A stretch of 64,000 nucleotides of DNA from an uncultured Mucispirillum sp. (lineage in GTDB: Bacteria > Chrysiogenota > Deferribacteres > Deferribacterales > Mucispirillaceae): the NCBI GenBank assembly GCA_944324495.1, contig CALUWN010000001.1, positions 124,001 to 188,000 of the forward strand. Reading direction: 5' to 3'. This document shows positions 53,807-63,136 of the stretch, one piece after another. The position numbers and the translations under genes are program-made. The stretch's first letter is position 1. Every line of letters begins with the position of its first letter. Under the pieces are notes generated by a model that saw only the letters and a list, made by a program, of their open reading frames with translations, did not search any database and was not told the DNA's origin.

Positions 53807-56800
53807 ATGCCAAAACGTAATGATATAAAAAAAATTATGATAATCGGTGCTGGCCCTATTGTAATAGGTCAGGGCTGCGAGTTTGACTATTCTGGTGTGC
53901 AGGCTTGTAAAGCACTTAAAAATGAAGGGTTTGAAATAGTTCTTGTAAACTCAAACCCAGCTACAATTATGACAGACCCAGAGTTTGCAGATAGAACATA
54001 TATTGAACCATTATCTGTAGATATATTACAGGAAATAATCAGGCGTGAAAGACCAGATGCTGTGCTTCCAACTTTAGGCGGGCAGACTGCGTTAAATTTA
54101 GCTGTAGAGCTTTATGATAAAGGTATTTTAAAACGCTATGGTGTTGAGATGATTGGTGCTTCTGTTAAAAGTATTAATAAAGCAGAGGACAGGCAGTTAT
54201 TTAAAAAGACTATGAAAGAAATAGGGCTTGACTTGCCGCGTTCTGGCTCTGCTCACACTATGCAGGAAGCAGTAGCAGTTGCAGAAGCAATAGGTACTTG
54301 GCCATTAATTATTCGCCCGGGCTTTACTTTAGGTGGTACTGGTGGCGGTATTGCTCATAATAAAGAAGAATTTCATCAAATAGTATCCCGCGGGCTTTTT
54401 GAAAGTAGAAACAGCGAAGTTTTAATTGAAGAATCTCTTTTAGGCTGGAAAGAGTTTGAAATGGAAGTAATGCGTGATAGGAAAAATAATGCAGTTATAG
54501 TATGTTCCATTGAAAACTTTGATCCAATGGGTGTGCATACTGGTGATTCTATTACTGTTGCACCAATACAGACTTTAACAGATAGAGAATATCAGGCTAT
54601 GCGTGATGATAGTTTAAGGGTAATGGAAGCAATTGGGGTAGAAACTGGTGGTGCTAATGTGCAGTGGGCAGTAAACCCAGTAGATGGCAGAAGAATAATT
54701 ATTGAGATGAACCCTCGTGTTTCTCGTTCTTCAGCTCTTGCTTCAAAAGCAACAGGCTTTCCTATAGCTAAGATTGCGGCTCTTTTAGCAGTTGGTTATA
54801 CTTTAGATGAATTAATAAATGATATTACAGGTGAAACACCTGCCTGCTTTGAACCAGCACTTGACTATATTGTTACAAAAATACCTCGCTTCACTTTTGA
54901 AAAATTTCAAAAGGCAGATTCAACATTAGGTACGCAGATGAAATCAGTAGGGGAAGCTATGGCAATAGGTAAGACTTTTAAACAGTCTTTCCAAAAAGCG
55001 CTCCGTTCTCTTGAAATTGGCAGAAGTGGTTTTGGTGCTGATGGTAAAGATGAAGCATATGAAAATATGACAGAGGAAGAATTAAATATTGCCATTCAAG
55101 TTCCAAAGGCAGATAGAGTATTTGCTGTTCGTGCAGCATTTAAAAGAGGTTATTCTGTAGATGATGTTTATAACCATTCTAAAATAGATAAATATTTTCT
55201 ACGCCATTTAGCTGAAATTACAGCATTTGAAGATGAAATAAAATCATATAAAACTTTAAAAGAATTATCTCATGATAAAGAAGTATTTATTCAAGCAAAA
55301 GAGTTTGGTTTTTCTGATAAACAGATTGCATTTTTATTAAATGCAACAGAGAAAGAAGTAAGAGATTGCAGAAAAGAAAACGGCATTACGCCAAGTTATG
55401 CTGCTGTTGATACTTGTGCTGGTGAATTTTATGCAAAAACACCTTACTATTATTCATCATACAGCGAATATTCTGAGCCAGCAAGAATTGATAATAATAA
55501 AAAATCAATTATGGTATTAGGTGGTGGTCCTAATAGAATTGGTCAGGGAATAGAATTTGATTACTGCTGTGTGCATGCATCATTTGCATTAAAAGCAGCA
55601 GGCTATGAATGTATTATGGTAAACTCAAACCCAGAAACAGTATCAACAGATTATGATATTAGCGATAAACTGTATTTTGAGCCGTTAACTATTGAAGATG
55701 TACTGCATATTTATGAAAGAGAGCAGTGTGTAGGTGCAATAGTGCAGTTTGGTGGCCAAACTCCATTAAACCTTGCAAGACAGTTAGAGCAAAATGGCGT
55801 TAAAATTATAGGCACAGCACCTGATAGCATTGAGTTTGCAGAAGACAGGGATAGATTCCAAAAACTTATTAATAAGTTAAACATTAAACAGCCAGAAAGC
55901 GGTATTGCTTATAAAGAAAAAGAAGCTTTAAATATAGCAGAACGCATTGGCTACCCTGTACTTGTACGCCCATCATTTGTACTTGGTGGCAGGGGTATGG
56001 TAATAGCTTATACTAGAGAAACCCTTGAAAAATATATAAAATATGCAGTTCAGTTATCAGATGATAACCCAATCTTAATTGATAAATTTTTAAACGATAC
56101 AACTGAAGTAGATGTGGATTGTATATCTGATGGTAAAACTACAGTTATAGGTGGTATTATGGAACACGTTGAGCCTGCTGGCATTCACTCTGGTGATTCT
56201 GCTGCTGTTATACCAACTATGACTTTAAGCAAAGAAGTTCTTGATACCATAAGAGCCCATACGTTTGCTTTAGCAAAAGAATTAAATGTGTGTGGTCTTA
56301 TGAATATTCAATATGCAGTTCATAATAATGAAGTCTATATTATTGAAGCAAACCCTAGGGCATCAAGAACTGCTCCATTTGTAAGCAAATCTATTGGTGC
56401 ACCACTTGTTAAATATGCTGTTAGATGTATGCTTGGTGAAACATTAAGTGAGATAGGATATACTGAAGAAATTATTCCACCATATACAACTGTAAAAGAG
56501 GCAGTTTTCCCATTTTCTAAATTTATTGGTGCAGATATAATATTAAGCCCAGAAATGCATTCAACAGGCGAAGTTATGGGTATGGATGCTAGTAAAGGCT
56601 TAGCATACTTAAAATCACAAATTGCTTCAGGTGGCAAGCTTCCTGAAAACGGCAATATATTTGTATCTTTAAATAATAAGGATAAAGAAAGAGCAGTGCC
56701 ATATTTAAAAGATTTAGCAGAGCTTGGGTTTAATATTTATGCAACAGAAGGTACTTCTACAATGCTTTATGACCATAATATTAAATCTAATGCAGTATTT

Positions 56801-57070
56801 AAAATATCAAAAGGCCGCCCAAATCTAGTTGATTTATTAAATGAAGATAAAATTCAATGGATTATTATGACAAGAGAAGAGGGTGAAGATGCTGTTATTG
56901 ATGAAATAAAAACTCGTTCAATAGCACTTTTAAAAGGAGTACCTATGACTTCCACATTCTCAGGCATTGTTGCAGCAGTTGACGGCTTAAAAGAAAAAGC
57001 TGATTTTGGCAGATTTGAAGTATATTCTCTGCAGGAATACCATAGAAAAATAAAACTTAAAAATAATTAA
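53807..57070 (+). CDS. carB: Carbamoyl-phosphate synthase large subunit
   Basis: The 1087-residue enzyme has the expected duplicated architecture. The first ATP-grasp half begins [21 protein letters not shown] and includes [16 protein letters not shown]. The second begins [19 protein letters not shown] and includes [15 protein letters not shown]. The C-terminal allosteric MGS-like domain (from about 940) contains [18 protein letters not shown]. It uses ammonia from CarA, bicarbonate and two ATP. Length is normal and no interruption is seen. It is followed at once by a terminator. Confidence 0.97.
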   Translation: MPKRNDIKKIMIIGAGPIVIGQGCEFDYSGVQACKALKNEGFEIVLVNSNPATIMTDPEFADRTYIEPLSVDILQEIIRRERPDAVLPTLGGQTALNLAVELYDKGILKRYGVEMIGASVKSINKAEDRQLFKKTMKEIGLDLPRSGSAHTMQEAVAVAEAIGTWPLIIRPGFTLGGTGGGIAHNKEEFHQIVSRGLFESRNSEVLIEESLLGWKEFEMEVMRDRKNNAVIVCSIENFDPMGVHTGDSITVAPIQTLTDREYQAMRDDSLRVMEAIGVETGGANVQWAVNPVDGRRIIIEMNPRVSRSSALASKATGFPIAKIAALLAVGYTLDELINDITGETPACFEPALDYIVTKIPRFTFEKFQKADSTLGTQMKSVGEAMAIGKTFKQSFQKALRSLEIGRSGFGADGKDEAYENMTEEELNIAIQVPKADRVFAVRAAFKRGYSVDDVYNHSKIDKYFLRHLAEITAFEDEIKSYKTLKELSHDKEVFIQAKEFGFSDKQIAFLLNATEKEVRDCRKENGITPSYAAVDTCAGEFYAKTPYYYSSYSEYSEPARIDNNKKSIMVLGGGPNRIGQGIEFDYCCVHASFALKAAGYECIMVNSNPETVSTDYDISDKLYFEPLTIEDVLHIYEREQCVGAIVQFGGQTPLNLARQLEQNGVKIIGTAPDSIEFAEDRDRFQKLINKLNIKQPESGIAYKEKEALNIAERIGYPVLVRPSFVLGGRGMVIAYTRETLEKYIKYAVQLSDDNPILIDKFLNDTTEVDVDCISDGKTTVIGGIMEHVEPAGIHSGDSAAVIPTMTLSKEVLDTIRAHTFALAKELNVCGLMNIQYAVHNNEVYIIEANPRASRTAPFVSKSIGAPLVKYAVRCMLGETLSEIGYTEEIIPPYTTVKEAVFPFSKFIGADIILSPEMHSTGEVMGMDASKGLAYLKSQIASGGKLPENGNIFVSLNNKDKERAVPYLKDLAELGFNIYATEGTSTMLYDHNIKSNAVFKISKGRPNLVDLLNEDKIQWIIMTREEGEDAVIDEIKTRSIALLKGVPMTSTFSGIVAAVDGLKEKADFGRFEVYSLQEYHRKIKLKNN

Positions 57071-57075
57071 TAAAT

Positions 57076-57102
57076 AAAGGCTGCCATAAAAGCAGCCTTT
57101 TT
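57076..57102. terminator. Terminator between carB and the SPFH protein gene
   Basis: AAAGGCTGC (57076-57084) pairs with GCAGCCTTT (57092-57100) around a 7-base loop and ends in a run of five T. The A run on its left gives the minus-strand gene a matching T run, so it probably works in both directions. Confidence 0.9.
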
Positions 57103-57105
57103 GCA

Positions 57106-58008
57106 TTATTGGTTGTTATTAATATTATCTCTTAAATCAAGAATAGGTAATGCGTTAGGAGAAGATACATAAGGCAGTATACCATTCCATTTTTGTACTT
57201 CATAGTACCTAACAAGGTTTTTAGTTAATGATTTAGAAATAAGCTCGTTTGCTTGAGCTTGAGATTCTGCTTCAATTCTTAAAGCTTCTGCTTTACCTTT
57301 AGCTTCAATAATCCTCATATTAGCTTCATTTTGAGCAACTGCTTCTTTTTTAGCATTTTCTGCTAAAGTAATATCAAGCTCCCTTTTTACTTTTTCAGCT
57401 TCTTGAGTTTTTTCTACTTTTTCATTAATTCTATCAACTATTTTTTGGTCGTATTTTGGTGGGCGTACAAAAGTTATAGTATCAATCATAAAGCCTTCTG
57501 GTTCAAGTTTTGCTTTAGCAGCAACGTTTAATTCTGATAAAAACTCTGTTTGTTTTTCAATTAATTCTTCAACAGAGTATTTATTAGCATTTTCAATTAA
57601 AATATTACGTATTTGAGTTCTTAAATAACCTGCCTGAATATCTTCTAATGGTTTTCTAAACTTTTTAAAAAGTTCAGGTACTTTTTCACTGTTTATAGTG
57701 TAGTTTACACCAACAGGTACAGAAGTTGTAAGCCCTTCTTTTGTTTGAAACTGCATCATATTTTCATTATCATATACAGCATTTTGCATGAAAATAGGAA
57801 ATTTGTAAATTTCTTGAGTAAGTGGATTATACCATACTCTACCAGAAACTATTGCAACATCATCAACACCTCTTTCAGAGCCATAAAGATTTACCCTAAT
57901 ACCAGTATAACCAGCATCTATTTTTTCTGTAAAAGCAAAGGTAGCTATGATAATTAGCAGTATAACAGATAAGATTACTACAGGTATAACAGCAAAAGAA
58001 AATTTCAT
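57106..58008 (-). CDS. SPFH-domain (prohibitin/HflC-like) membrane protein
   Basis: The 300-residue protein has one N-terminal membrane helix (about 4-26) and an SPFH domain (AGYTGIRVNLYGSERGVDD, VNYTINSEKVPELFKKF). A long Glu/Lys/Ala coiled coil follows (about 185-265), with a closing YYEVQKWNGILPYV as in prohibitin-like proteins. Such proteins form membrane scaffolds and can modulate FtsH. The ATG at 58008 is chosen because minus-strand GGAGG lies 6 bases upstream; the ATG two codons earlier abuts it and another start further upstream precedes it. FtsH is in this window but not adjacent. Confidence 0.88.
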   Translation of the reverse strand: MKFSFAVIPVVILSVILLIIIATFAFTEKIDAGYTGIRVNLYGSERGVDDVAIVSGRVWYNPLTQEIYKFPIFMQNAVYDNENMMQFQTKEGLTTSVPVGVNYTINSEKVPELFKKFRKPLEDIQAGYLRTQIRNILIENANKYSVEELIEKQTEFLSELNVAAKAKLEPEGFMIDTITFVRPPKYDQKIVDRINEKVEKTQEAEKVKRELDITLAENAKKEAVAQNEANMRIIEAKGKAEALRIEAESQAQANELISKSLTKNLVRYYEVQKWNGILPYVSSPNALPILDLRDNINNNQ

Positions 58009-58034
58009 ATTCATCCTCCAATTTTTGATGGTAT

Positions 58035-58062
58035 ATAATAGATGCAATCATAAAAAAGTCAA
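58035..58062 (-). promoter_or_regulatory. Sigma-70-type promoter for the SPFH gene
   Basis: On the minus strand TTGACT (58062-58057) and TATTAT (58040-58035) are 16 bases apart, placing the transcript start near 58028, about 20 bases before the chosen ATG and just ahead of the GGAGG site. Confidence 0.6.
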
Positions 58063-58209
58063 GATAATCTTTTTAATAAATTTCTTAGTTATGGCTAATA
58101 ATTTATTAAAAATACTTAAAATAATTAAATAATACAAAAACAATTATACTAATTTATATTTATATATTAGTAATTTATAATATAAATGTATGTTTATTTT
58201 AAAAATTTA

Positions 58210-58262
58210 TTGATAATTTATATCAAAAATTTCTTGCAATTAATTTATTTATAGTGTATAGA
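58210..58262 (+). promoter_or_regulatory. Candidate promoter and operator for the hutW-like operon
   Basis: TTGCAA at 58234-58239 and TATAGA at 58257-58262 are 17 bases apart. Just upstream is the inverted repeat TTGATA-ATTTA-TATCAA (58210-58226), a possible repressor or activator site. It is not a proper FNR box (spacing too long) and only loosely resembles a Fur box. The 253-base gap holds nothing else I recognise. Confidence 0.42.
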
Positions 58263-58300
58263 TTGTTGAGAAATAAAATCAATAATATAGGAAGTGATAG

Positions 58301-59704
58301 ATGGATACTTTTCATAAAAAGATAGAATATATTAATCCAGAAGAAAATTTTGAAAGATATTGTGTTAATGAAAGTGAAAATGTTATTGTAGATGCTTTTA
58401 GTAAAAAAACAGCAGTTCATGCAGGGCTTATGGATAGGTTTGCACCAAAAGAGCAGACTCAGGAAGTTTTAAAAAATGTTTTAAATCAAGAAAGGAATAA
58501 TAGAACTGCTGCATATATTCATGTTCCATTTTGTGAAACCCACTGTTTATACTGTGGATTTTATAATCAGCCTTATAGAAAAGAGCAGAGTAGAATATAT
58601 ACAGATGTTTTAATTCAGGAAATTAAACTTTGGGAAAATACTACTGCATTTAAAACAAAACCAATTAATGCTTTATATTTTGGTGGCGGAACTCCTACAG
58701 CCTTAGAAGTGGAAGATATATCAAGGCTTTTAACTTATATTCGTAATACATTTCCTCTTGCAAATGACTGTGAAATCACTATGGAAGGTAGAATATCTAA
58801 TATGACAAGAGATAAAGTTGAAGCATATCTTCAAGGGGGAGTAAACAGATTTTCTTTAGGAGTGCAAAGTTTTAATACTGATTTAAGACGCTCAATGGGT
58901 AGAAGAAGTGACAGGGATACAATCATAGAAAGAATTAATATGATAAAAGAATATAATCAGGCTGCTGTTGTGCTTGATTTAATATATGGGTTTCCTAATC
59001 AGACTATGGATATTTGGGAAGATGATATAAAACTTGCTCAAAGTTTAGAAATAGATGGGTTTGACTGTTACCAGTTAAATGTATTTCCAAACACCCCTCT
59101 TGGTAAACGTATTGCAGATGGCAGTATGAACCCTGCCTTAAATGTTAAAGAGAAAACAGAGCTGTTTATAAAAAGTGTAGAACTTATGCAGAAGGCACTA
59201 TACACAAGAATTAGTGTAAACCACTGGCAGAGAACTACAAGAGAAAGAAATATATATAACAGGCTTGCTCGTGGTTATGCCAGCTGCCTTTCTTTTGGTG
59301 CAGGAGCAGGTGGAAATATTAATGGGTACAGCTATATGATACTGCGTGATTATCAAGGCTATTTAGCAGCTGTGAAAAATGGCGTAAAACCAATTATGGG
59401 TATAAGCATACCAGGTGAAAATTACAGCATGTATAAAGAAATAAGTGAATATTTTGAAACAGGTTATTTAGATTTAGCATATTTAGAAAATAAATATAAC
59501 CTGCCACTTACTGATATTTGCAGCAGGTTATTAAGCCAGTGGGAAAATGCAGGTGTTATTAAATATGAAAATAATAAAATTATTTTAACACTTGCAGGTC
59601 AGTTTTGGTTTGTAAACCTTTCACAGCTTTTGCAGGAATATATTAAACTGACTTTGCAGTTTAACAGTAGTAATAATTTAACAGGTGAAAAGGTGAGTTT
59701 ATGA
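58301..59704 (+). CDS. hutW: HutW/ChuW-like radical SAM protein (putative anaerobic heme utilisation)
   Basis: The 467-residue protein resembles the HemW/HutW class of radical SAM enzymes. The Fe-S site is Cys78-x3-Cys82-x2-Cys85 in IHVPFCETHCLYCGFY, followed by LYFGGGTPTALE, FSLGVQSFN and LIYGFPNQT. It is longer than HemW and has about 65 residues before the radical SAM core, as in HutW/ChuW. ChuW of E. coli O157 opens heme without oxygen. The adjacent TonB-dependent receptor favours the heme-utilisation subgroup, but substrate is inferred. It has an AGGAAG ribosome site and its own candidate promoter, and overlaps the receptor gene by ATGA. Confidence 0.8.
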   Translation: MDTFHKKIEYINPEENFERYCVNESENVIVDAFSKKTAVHAGLMDRFAPKEQTQEVLKNVLNQERNNRTAAYIHVPFCETHCLYCGFYNQPYRKEQSRIYTDVLIQEIKLWENTTAFKTKPINALYFGGGTPTALEVEDISRLLTYIRNTFPLANDCEITMEGRISNMTRDKVEAYLQGGVNRFSLGVQSFNTDLRRSMGRRSDRDTIIERINMIKEYNQAAVVLDLIYGFPNQTMDIWEDDIKLAQSLEIDGFDCYQLNVFPNTPLGKRIADGSMNPALNVKEKTELFIKSVELMQKALYTRISVNHWQRTTRERNIYNRLARGYASCLSFGAGAGGNINGYSYMILRDYQGYLAAVKNGVKPIMGISIPGENYSMYKEISEYFETGYLDLAYLENKYNLPLTDICSRLLSQWENAGVIKYENNKIILTLAGQFWFVNLSQLLQEYIKLTLQFNSSNNLTGEKVSL

Positions 59705-61791
59705 TAAAAATAGTCGTTTGTACTGTTTTAATATTATTTATAAGTTTTAATACTTATGCTCAGGAAGAAAATCATATAAAAACTACAGCAGTAAAAGTAA
59801 CTGCTACAAAAGTTGAAAAAGAACTTTTAGAAGTGCCTTCATCTGTTTCTATAGTAACAGAAGAAGATATTAAAAAATCTTCAGCTAGAACAGTTGGTGA
59901 ACTTTTGCAGGATGTGCCGGGTGTGCAGATTTCAAATTCTGGAGGTCAGGGTTTAAAAAGAATATCACTTAGAGGAGAGGGCGTTAATAGAACATTAATA
60001 TTAATTGACGGCCAGCAGATTGTTGAAAATAAATCAATGGATGGTACAGCATTAATGATAGATACTGCTTTAATTGAGCGTATAGAAATTATTCGTGGGC
60101 CATCATCTGTGCTTTATGGTTCTAATGCTATTGGTGGTGTTATTAATATTATTACTAAAAAAGGTGGTAAAAAGCCAATAGAAGGCTCTATTAACCTTTC
60201 TTATAACGGTGCTTCACAAGGTCATTCTGAATCTGCTTCTATTTTTGGAAAAACTCATGGGGTAGAATACAGAGTTACAGCATCAAACAATATGCAGCAG
60301 CAGTTAAGAACACCTGTTGGATTGGTACCGTATTCTGCTTTTGAACAGCAAAATTATAGTGCATATTTAGCGTATAATTTTAATGATAACTATAAACTAG
60401 GCGCAAGTTATGATTATTTTACTTCAGATATATCTTCAGGCAGTCAGGCTGTAGGGTATGAAAAATTTTATGTGGATTTACCATTGTGGTCTCGCCAAAA
60501 AGCAGCATTATTTTTTGAAGTAAAAGAAGCTGTATCTTTTATGCCAAAACTTAGGCTTGATGTATTTTATCAGCAAAGCCATAAAAAAATGCATAACCAT
60601 GTGGAGCTTGACCCAAATGTAGTATTTATGCCAGCAGTAATGGATAACTATGCAGATAATTATAATAACCAATGGGGATTACAGCTTCAAAGCGACTGGG
60701 CTATAAGCGACCATACATATATTATTGCAGGCTATGAATTTAATTATAATATTTTAGATGCTGATACAAGTGTTGATTCTACAAGTACTATCATAGATAC
60801 TATGAACTACAATAAATATGTAAAAAACTACGGCTATGAACAGGTGCATGCTTTATATGCTCAGGCAGAATCTTACCTTCCTTTAGATTTTACATTATTT
60901 TATGGAGTAAGGTGGACATATAACACTGCAAATATGGAAAAAGCAGAAGGGGAAAAGGTAGATAAAGCTACAGGCAGTTCATTACCTTTAAGTGTGGAAG
61001 ATATAGGAAGTACTGGTATTTCTTCAACTAATGCTCCAGTATTTGCAGCAGGTATCATGTGGTCTGGAATAGAAAATTTTAGTGTAAGGTTTAATTTTTC
61101 CCAAGGCTTTCGTTCGCCTAATTTACAGGAAAGGTATTTGTTATCATCTATGGGCGGAGGTACAATTTACCCTAACCCTGATTTAAAATCTGAAACAAGC
61201 AATAATTTTGAGTTTGGTATTAGATATAATGATTATGGTGTTGGTTTAGATGCTGTGTACTTTGTATCACTTGCAGATAACTATATAGCACAAGTGCCAG
61301 TTAGTACAGGTTCTTCTGCTACAAAATATAAAAATGTATCAAACGCTTTAACCCATGGTGCAGAGCTTTCTTTATCTTATACATCACCTATTGGGCTAAA
61401 ACCCTATACTTCACTTACCATAATGCAAAGAAGGTATAGTGATAATGGTGTGGATACATGGAAAACTGGCGTACCTTTAGTTTCAGGCAGAGCAGGGCTT
61501 GCATATTTACACACATTTAATGATTATGTTGATTTATCTATTGATTTATTCAGCAGATTTGCAAGTGAAACCATAGACAGCCTTGATTCTATCCATTCAG
61601 AGTTTACATCAGACTTATATTATGCACCGTGGGGCACAGCAAATATAGCAATTAGTGTAGATTTTGGTAAGGATAGACAATATAGCTTGTCTACAGAAGT
61701 TTATAACCTGTTGAATACACTATATAAAACATCTGTAGATATATATGAACCGGGCTTATATGGAGCCGTAAAATTTTCGGCAGCTTTTTAA
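59701..61791 (+). CDS. TonB-dependent outer-membrane receptor
   Basis: The 696-residue protein has a signal peptide (cleavage after TYAQ-like residues near 20) and a TonB-box region near VKVTATKVEKELLEVPSS. A plug domain follows (VGELLQDVPGVQIS, RGPSSVLYGSNAIGGVINIIT near residues 137-157). The C-terminal barrel includes FRSPNLQERY and NPDLKSET, related to the FRAP and NPNL boxes of heme, cobalamin and siderophore receptors. The conserved His found between those boxes in classic heme receptors is absent here. The last residue is Phe. ExbB/ExbD/TonB are not in the window. Start overlaps hutW by ATGA. Confidence 0.9.
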   Translation: MIKIVVCTVLILFISFNTYAQEENHIKTTAVKVTATKVEKELLEVPSSVSIVTEEDIKKSSARTVGELLQDVPGVQISNSGGQGLKRISLRGEGVNRTLILIDGQQIVENKSMDGTALMIDTALIERIEIIRGPSSVLYGSNAIGGVINIITKKGGKKPIEGSINLSYNGASQGHSESASIFGKTHGVEYRVTASNNMQQQLRTPVGLVPYSAFEQQNYSAYLAYNFNDNYKLGASYDYFTSDISSGSQAVGYEKFYVDLPLWSRQKAALFFEVKEAVSFMPKLRLDVFYQQSHKKMHNHVELDPNVVFMPAVMDNYADNYNNQWGLQLQSDWAISDHTYIIAGYEFNYNILDADTSVDSTSTIIDTMNYNKYVKNYGYEQVHALYAQAESYLPLDFTLFYGVRWTYNTANMEKAEGEKVDKATGSSLPLSVEDIGSTGISSTNAPVFAAGIMWSGIENFSVRFNFSQGFRSPNLQERYLLSSMGGGTIYPNPDLKSETSNNFEFGIRYNDYGVGLDAVYFVSLADNYIAQVPVSTGSSATKYKNVSNALTHGAELSLSYTSPIGLKPYTSLTIMQRRYSDNGVDTWKTGVPLVSGRAGLAYLHTFNDYVDLSIDLFSRFASETIDSLDSIHSEFTSDLYYAPWGTANIAISVDFGKDRQYSLSTEVYNLLNTLYKTSVDIYEPGLYGAVKFSAAF

Positions 61792-61809
61792 GAATAAAGG
61801 AGCAAAAAA

Positions 61810-62355
61810 ATGTATAAAAACTTAAAACATCACTGGAGTATACAAGAGCTTGTAACAATAGGTGTTTTTGCAGCTGCTGCAAAAGTAATAACAATGGTTG
61901 TTGCTTTAGCAGGTGGTGGAATGAACCCTGTTACTCTGCTTATAAAAAACCTTATATTTACTACTTTTTTCATAGTTATGCTTTACAAGGTAAGAAAAAG
62001 TGGAACGATTATGCTTTTTACATTTGTATCATTAATAGTATCACTGCTTTTGATGGGGGCAGAAGCTTCCACCTCTTTAGGAATGTTTATGGCTTCATTT
62101 ATTGGTGAGTTTTTTATACTTCTTTTTGGTGGTATGAAGAATAAATATGCTCCAATTATTGGTGTGGCAGCTTTTGATTTATCTTACAGAGTGCTTTCTA
62201 TGTTTATAGCTTATATGGTTATGAGAGAAACACCTGAAATTGTATATGCTGTTATACCTATTATTGCTATAGGGTATCTAGGAGCTGTAATTGGGTTATA
62301 TACAGGAATAAAAGCTGTTAAGGAGTTAAGGTATGCAGGAATCGTTCGCAGTTAA
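61810..62355 (+). CDS. ECF transporter S component (substrate-binding membrane protein, Trep_Strep-like)
   Basis: The 181-residue, strongly hydrophobic protein has about six membrane segments and begins SIQELVTIGVFAAAAKVITM, the usual first helix of ECF S components. The overall pattern resembles the Trep_Strep/MptD subgroup, which has no settled substrate. It has an AAGGAG ribosome site and is followed by EcfT with a 23-base overlap, so S, T and A parts form a dedicated (group I) importer. Its position after a TonB receptor suggests it takes over the same ligand in the periplasm; this is inference. Confidence 0.78.
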   Translation: MYKNLKHHWSIQELVTIGVFAAAAKVITMVVALAGGGMNPVTLLIKNLIFTTFFIVMLYKVRKSGTIMLFTFVSLIVSLLLMGAEASTSLGMFMASFIGEFFILLFGGMKNKYAPIIGVAAFDLSYRVLSMFIAYMVMRETPEIVYAVIPIIAIGYLGAVIGLYTGIKAVKELRYAGIVRS

Positions 62356-63136
62356 TACAAGTTTATCTGTTAAAAATAATATTCAATTAAAAGGTTTATA
62401 TTTAATAGATGTTAGAACAAAGCTCATTATTACAGCATTTACTTCGCTTGCTGCTATTATATTAAGCAGTATATATTCTCAAATAGTGCTTTTAGCTGCT
62501 TCATTTATATATGCATTATATATGAGAAAACCAAAAGTAATGGTTCTTACTTATCTTTTTGTAACTATTATTATGATAATTGCTGTTACAAGCATATATA
62601 TAATAAATTATTTTACAAATTTTATGCAGGGCAGGTCATATTTTGCCATAACAGTTCCTTTTATGCGTATGGTCACTATGGTAAATGTAGTGCTTCCCTT
62701 AGCTTTTACTACAAATATACAAAGTATATTAACAGCACTAAAAAGTTTTAATCTGCCATTATTTATCTACCTGCCAGTAGCTGTAATGATAAGGTTTATA
62801 CCTGCTTTTATAAACGATATAAAGCAGATAATGCAGTCGCTTGCAACAAGGGGTATTGAAGTAAAATTTATTACTCTTTTAAAGCAACCTGTAAAAATGG
62901 GACGCTACCTTTTTATGCCACTGCTTTTTAGGTCTTTAAGAGCTTCAGAAGAATTGGGAATAGCTGCTGAATTAAAAGGAATAGGAAACGATGTAAAAGT
63001 AACACCGTATAAGAGATTATCGTTTTCTATAAATGATTTATTGCTTCTTATAAGTTTTGCAACAGTATTAGTAAGTGCATTTTTTGTACAAAGCTATATT
63101 GAAGTGCCTGAAAGCTTAAGGAGTTTACATAGATGA
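62333..63136 (+). CDS. ecfT: ECF transporter T component (EcfT)
   Basis: The 267-residue membrane protein starts with a soluble stretch and the conserved LIDVRTKLIITAF, then four or five helices. Two coupling motifs that contact the ATPases are seen: ATRGIE near residue 178 and AELKGIG near 215. The gene overlaps the S component by 23 bases, with AAGGAG in the right place for ATG at 62333, and overlaps the ATPase gene by ATGA. It transmits ATPase movement to the S component. Confidence 0.88.
   Translation: MQESFAVNTSLSVKNNIQLKGLYLIDVRTKLIITAFTSLAAIILSSIYSQIVLLAASFIYALYMRKPKVMVLTYLFVTIIMIIAVTSIYIINYFTNFMQGRSYFAITVPFMRMVTMVNVVLPLAFTTNIQSILTALKSFNLPLFIYLPVAVMIRFIPAFINDIKQIMQSLATRGIEVKFITLLKQPVKMGRYLFMPLLFRSLRASEELGIAAELKGIGNDVKVTPYKRLSFSINDLLLLISFATVLVSAFFVQSYIEVPESLRSLHR

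Noticed and set aside
58210-58226. FNR or Fur box upstream of the hutW-like gene
   Set aside because: TTGATA-ATTTA-TATCAA has the wrong spacing for the 14-base FNR site (TTGAT-N4-ATCAA) and only partial likeness to the Fur consensus. It is kept only as an unassigned inverted repeat.
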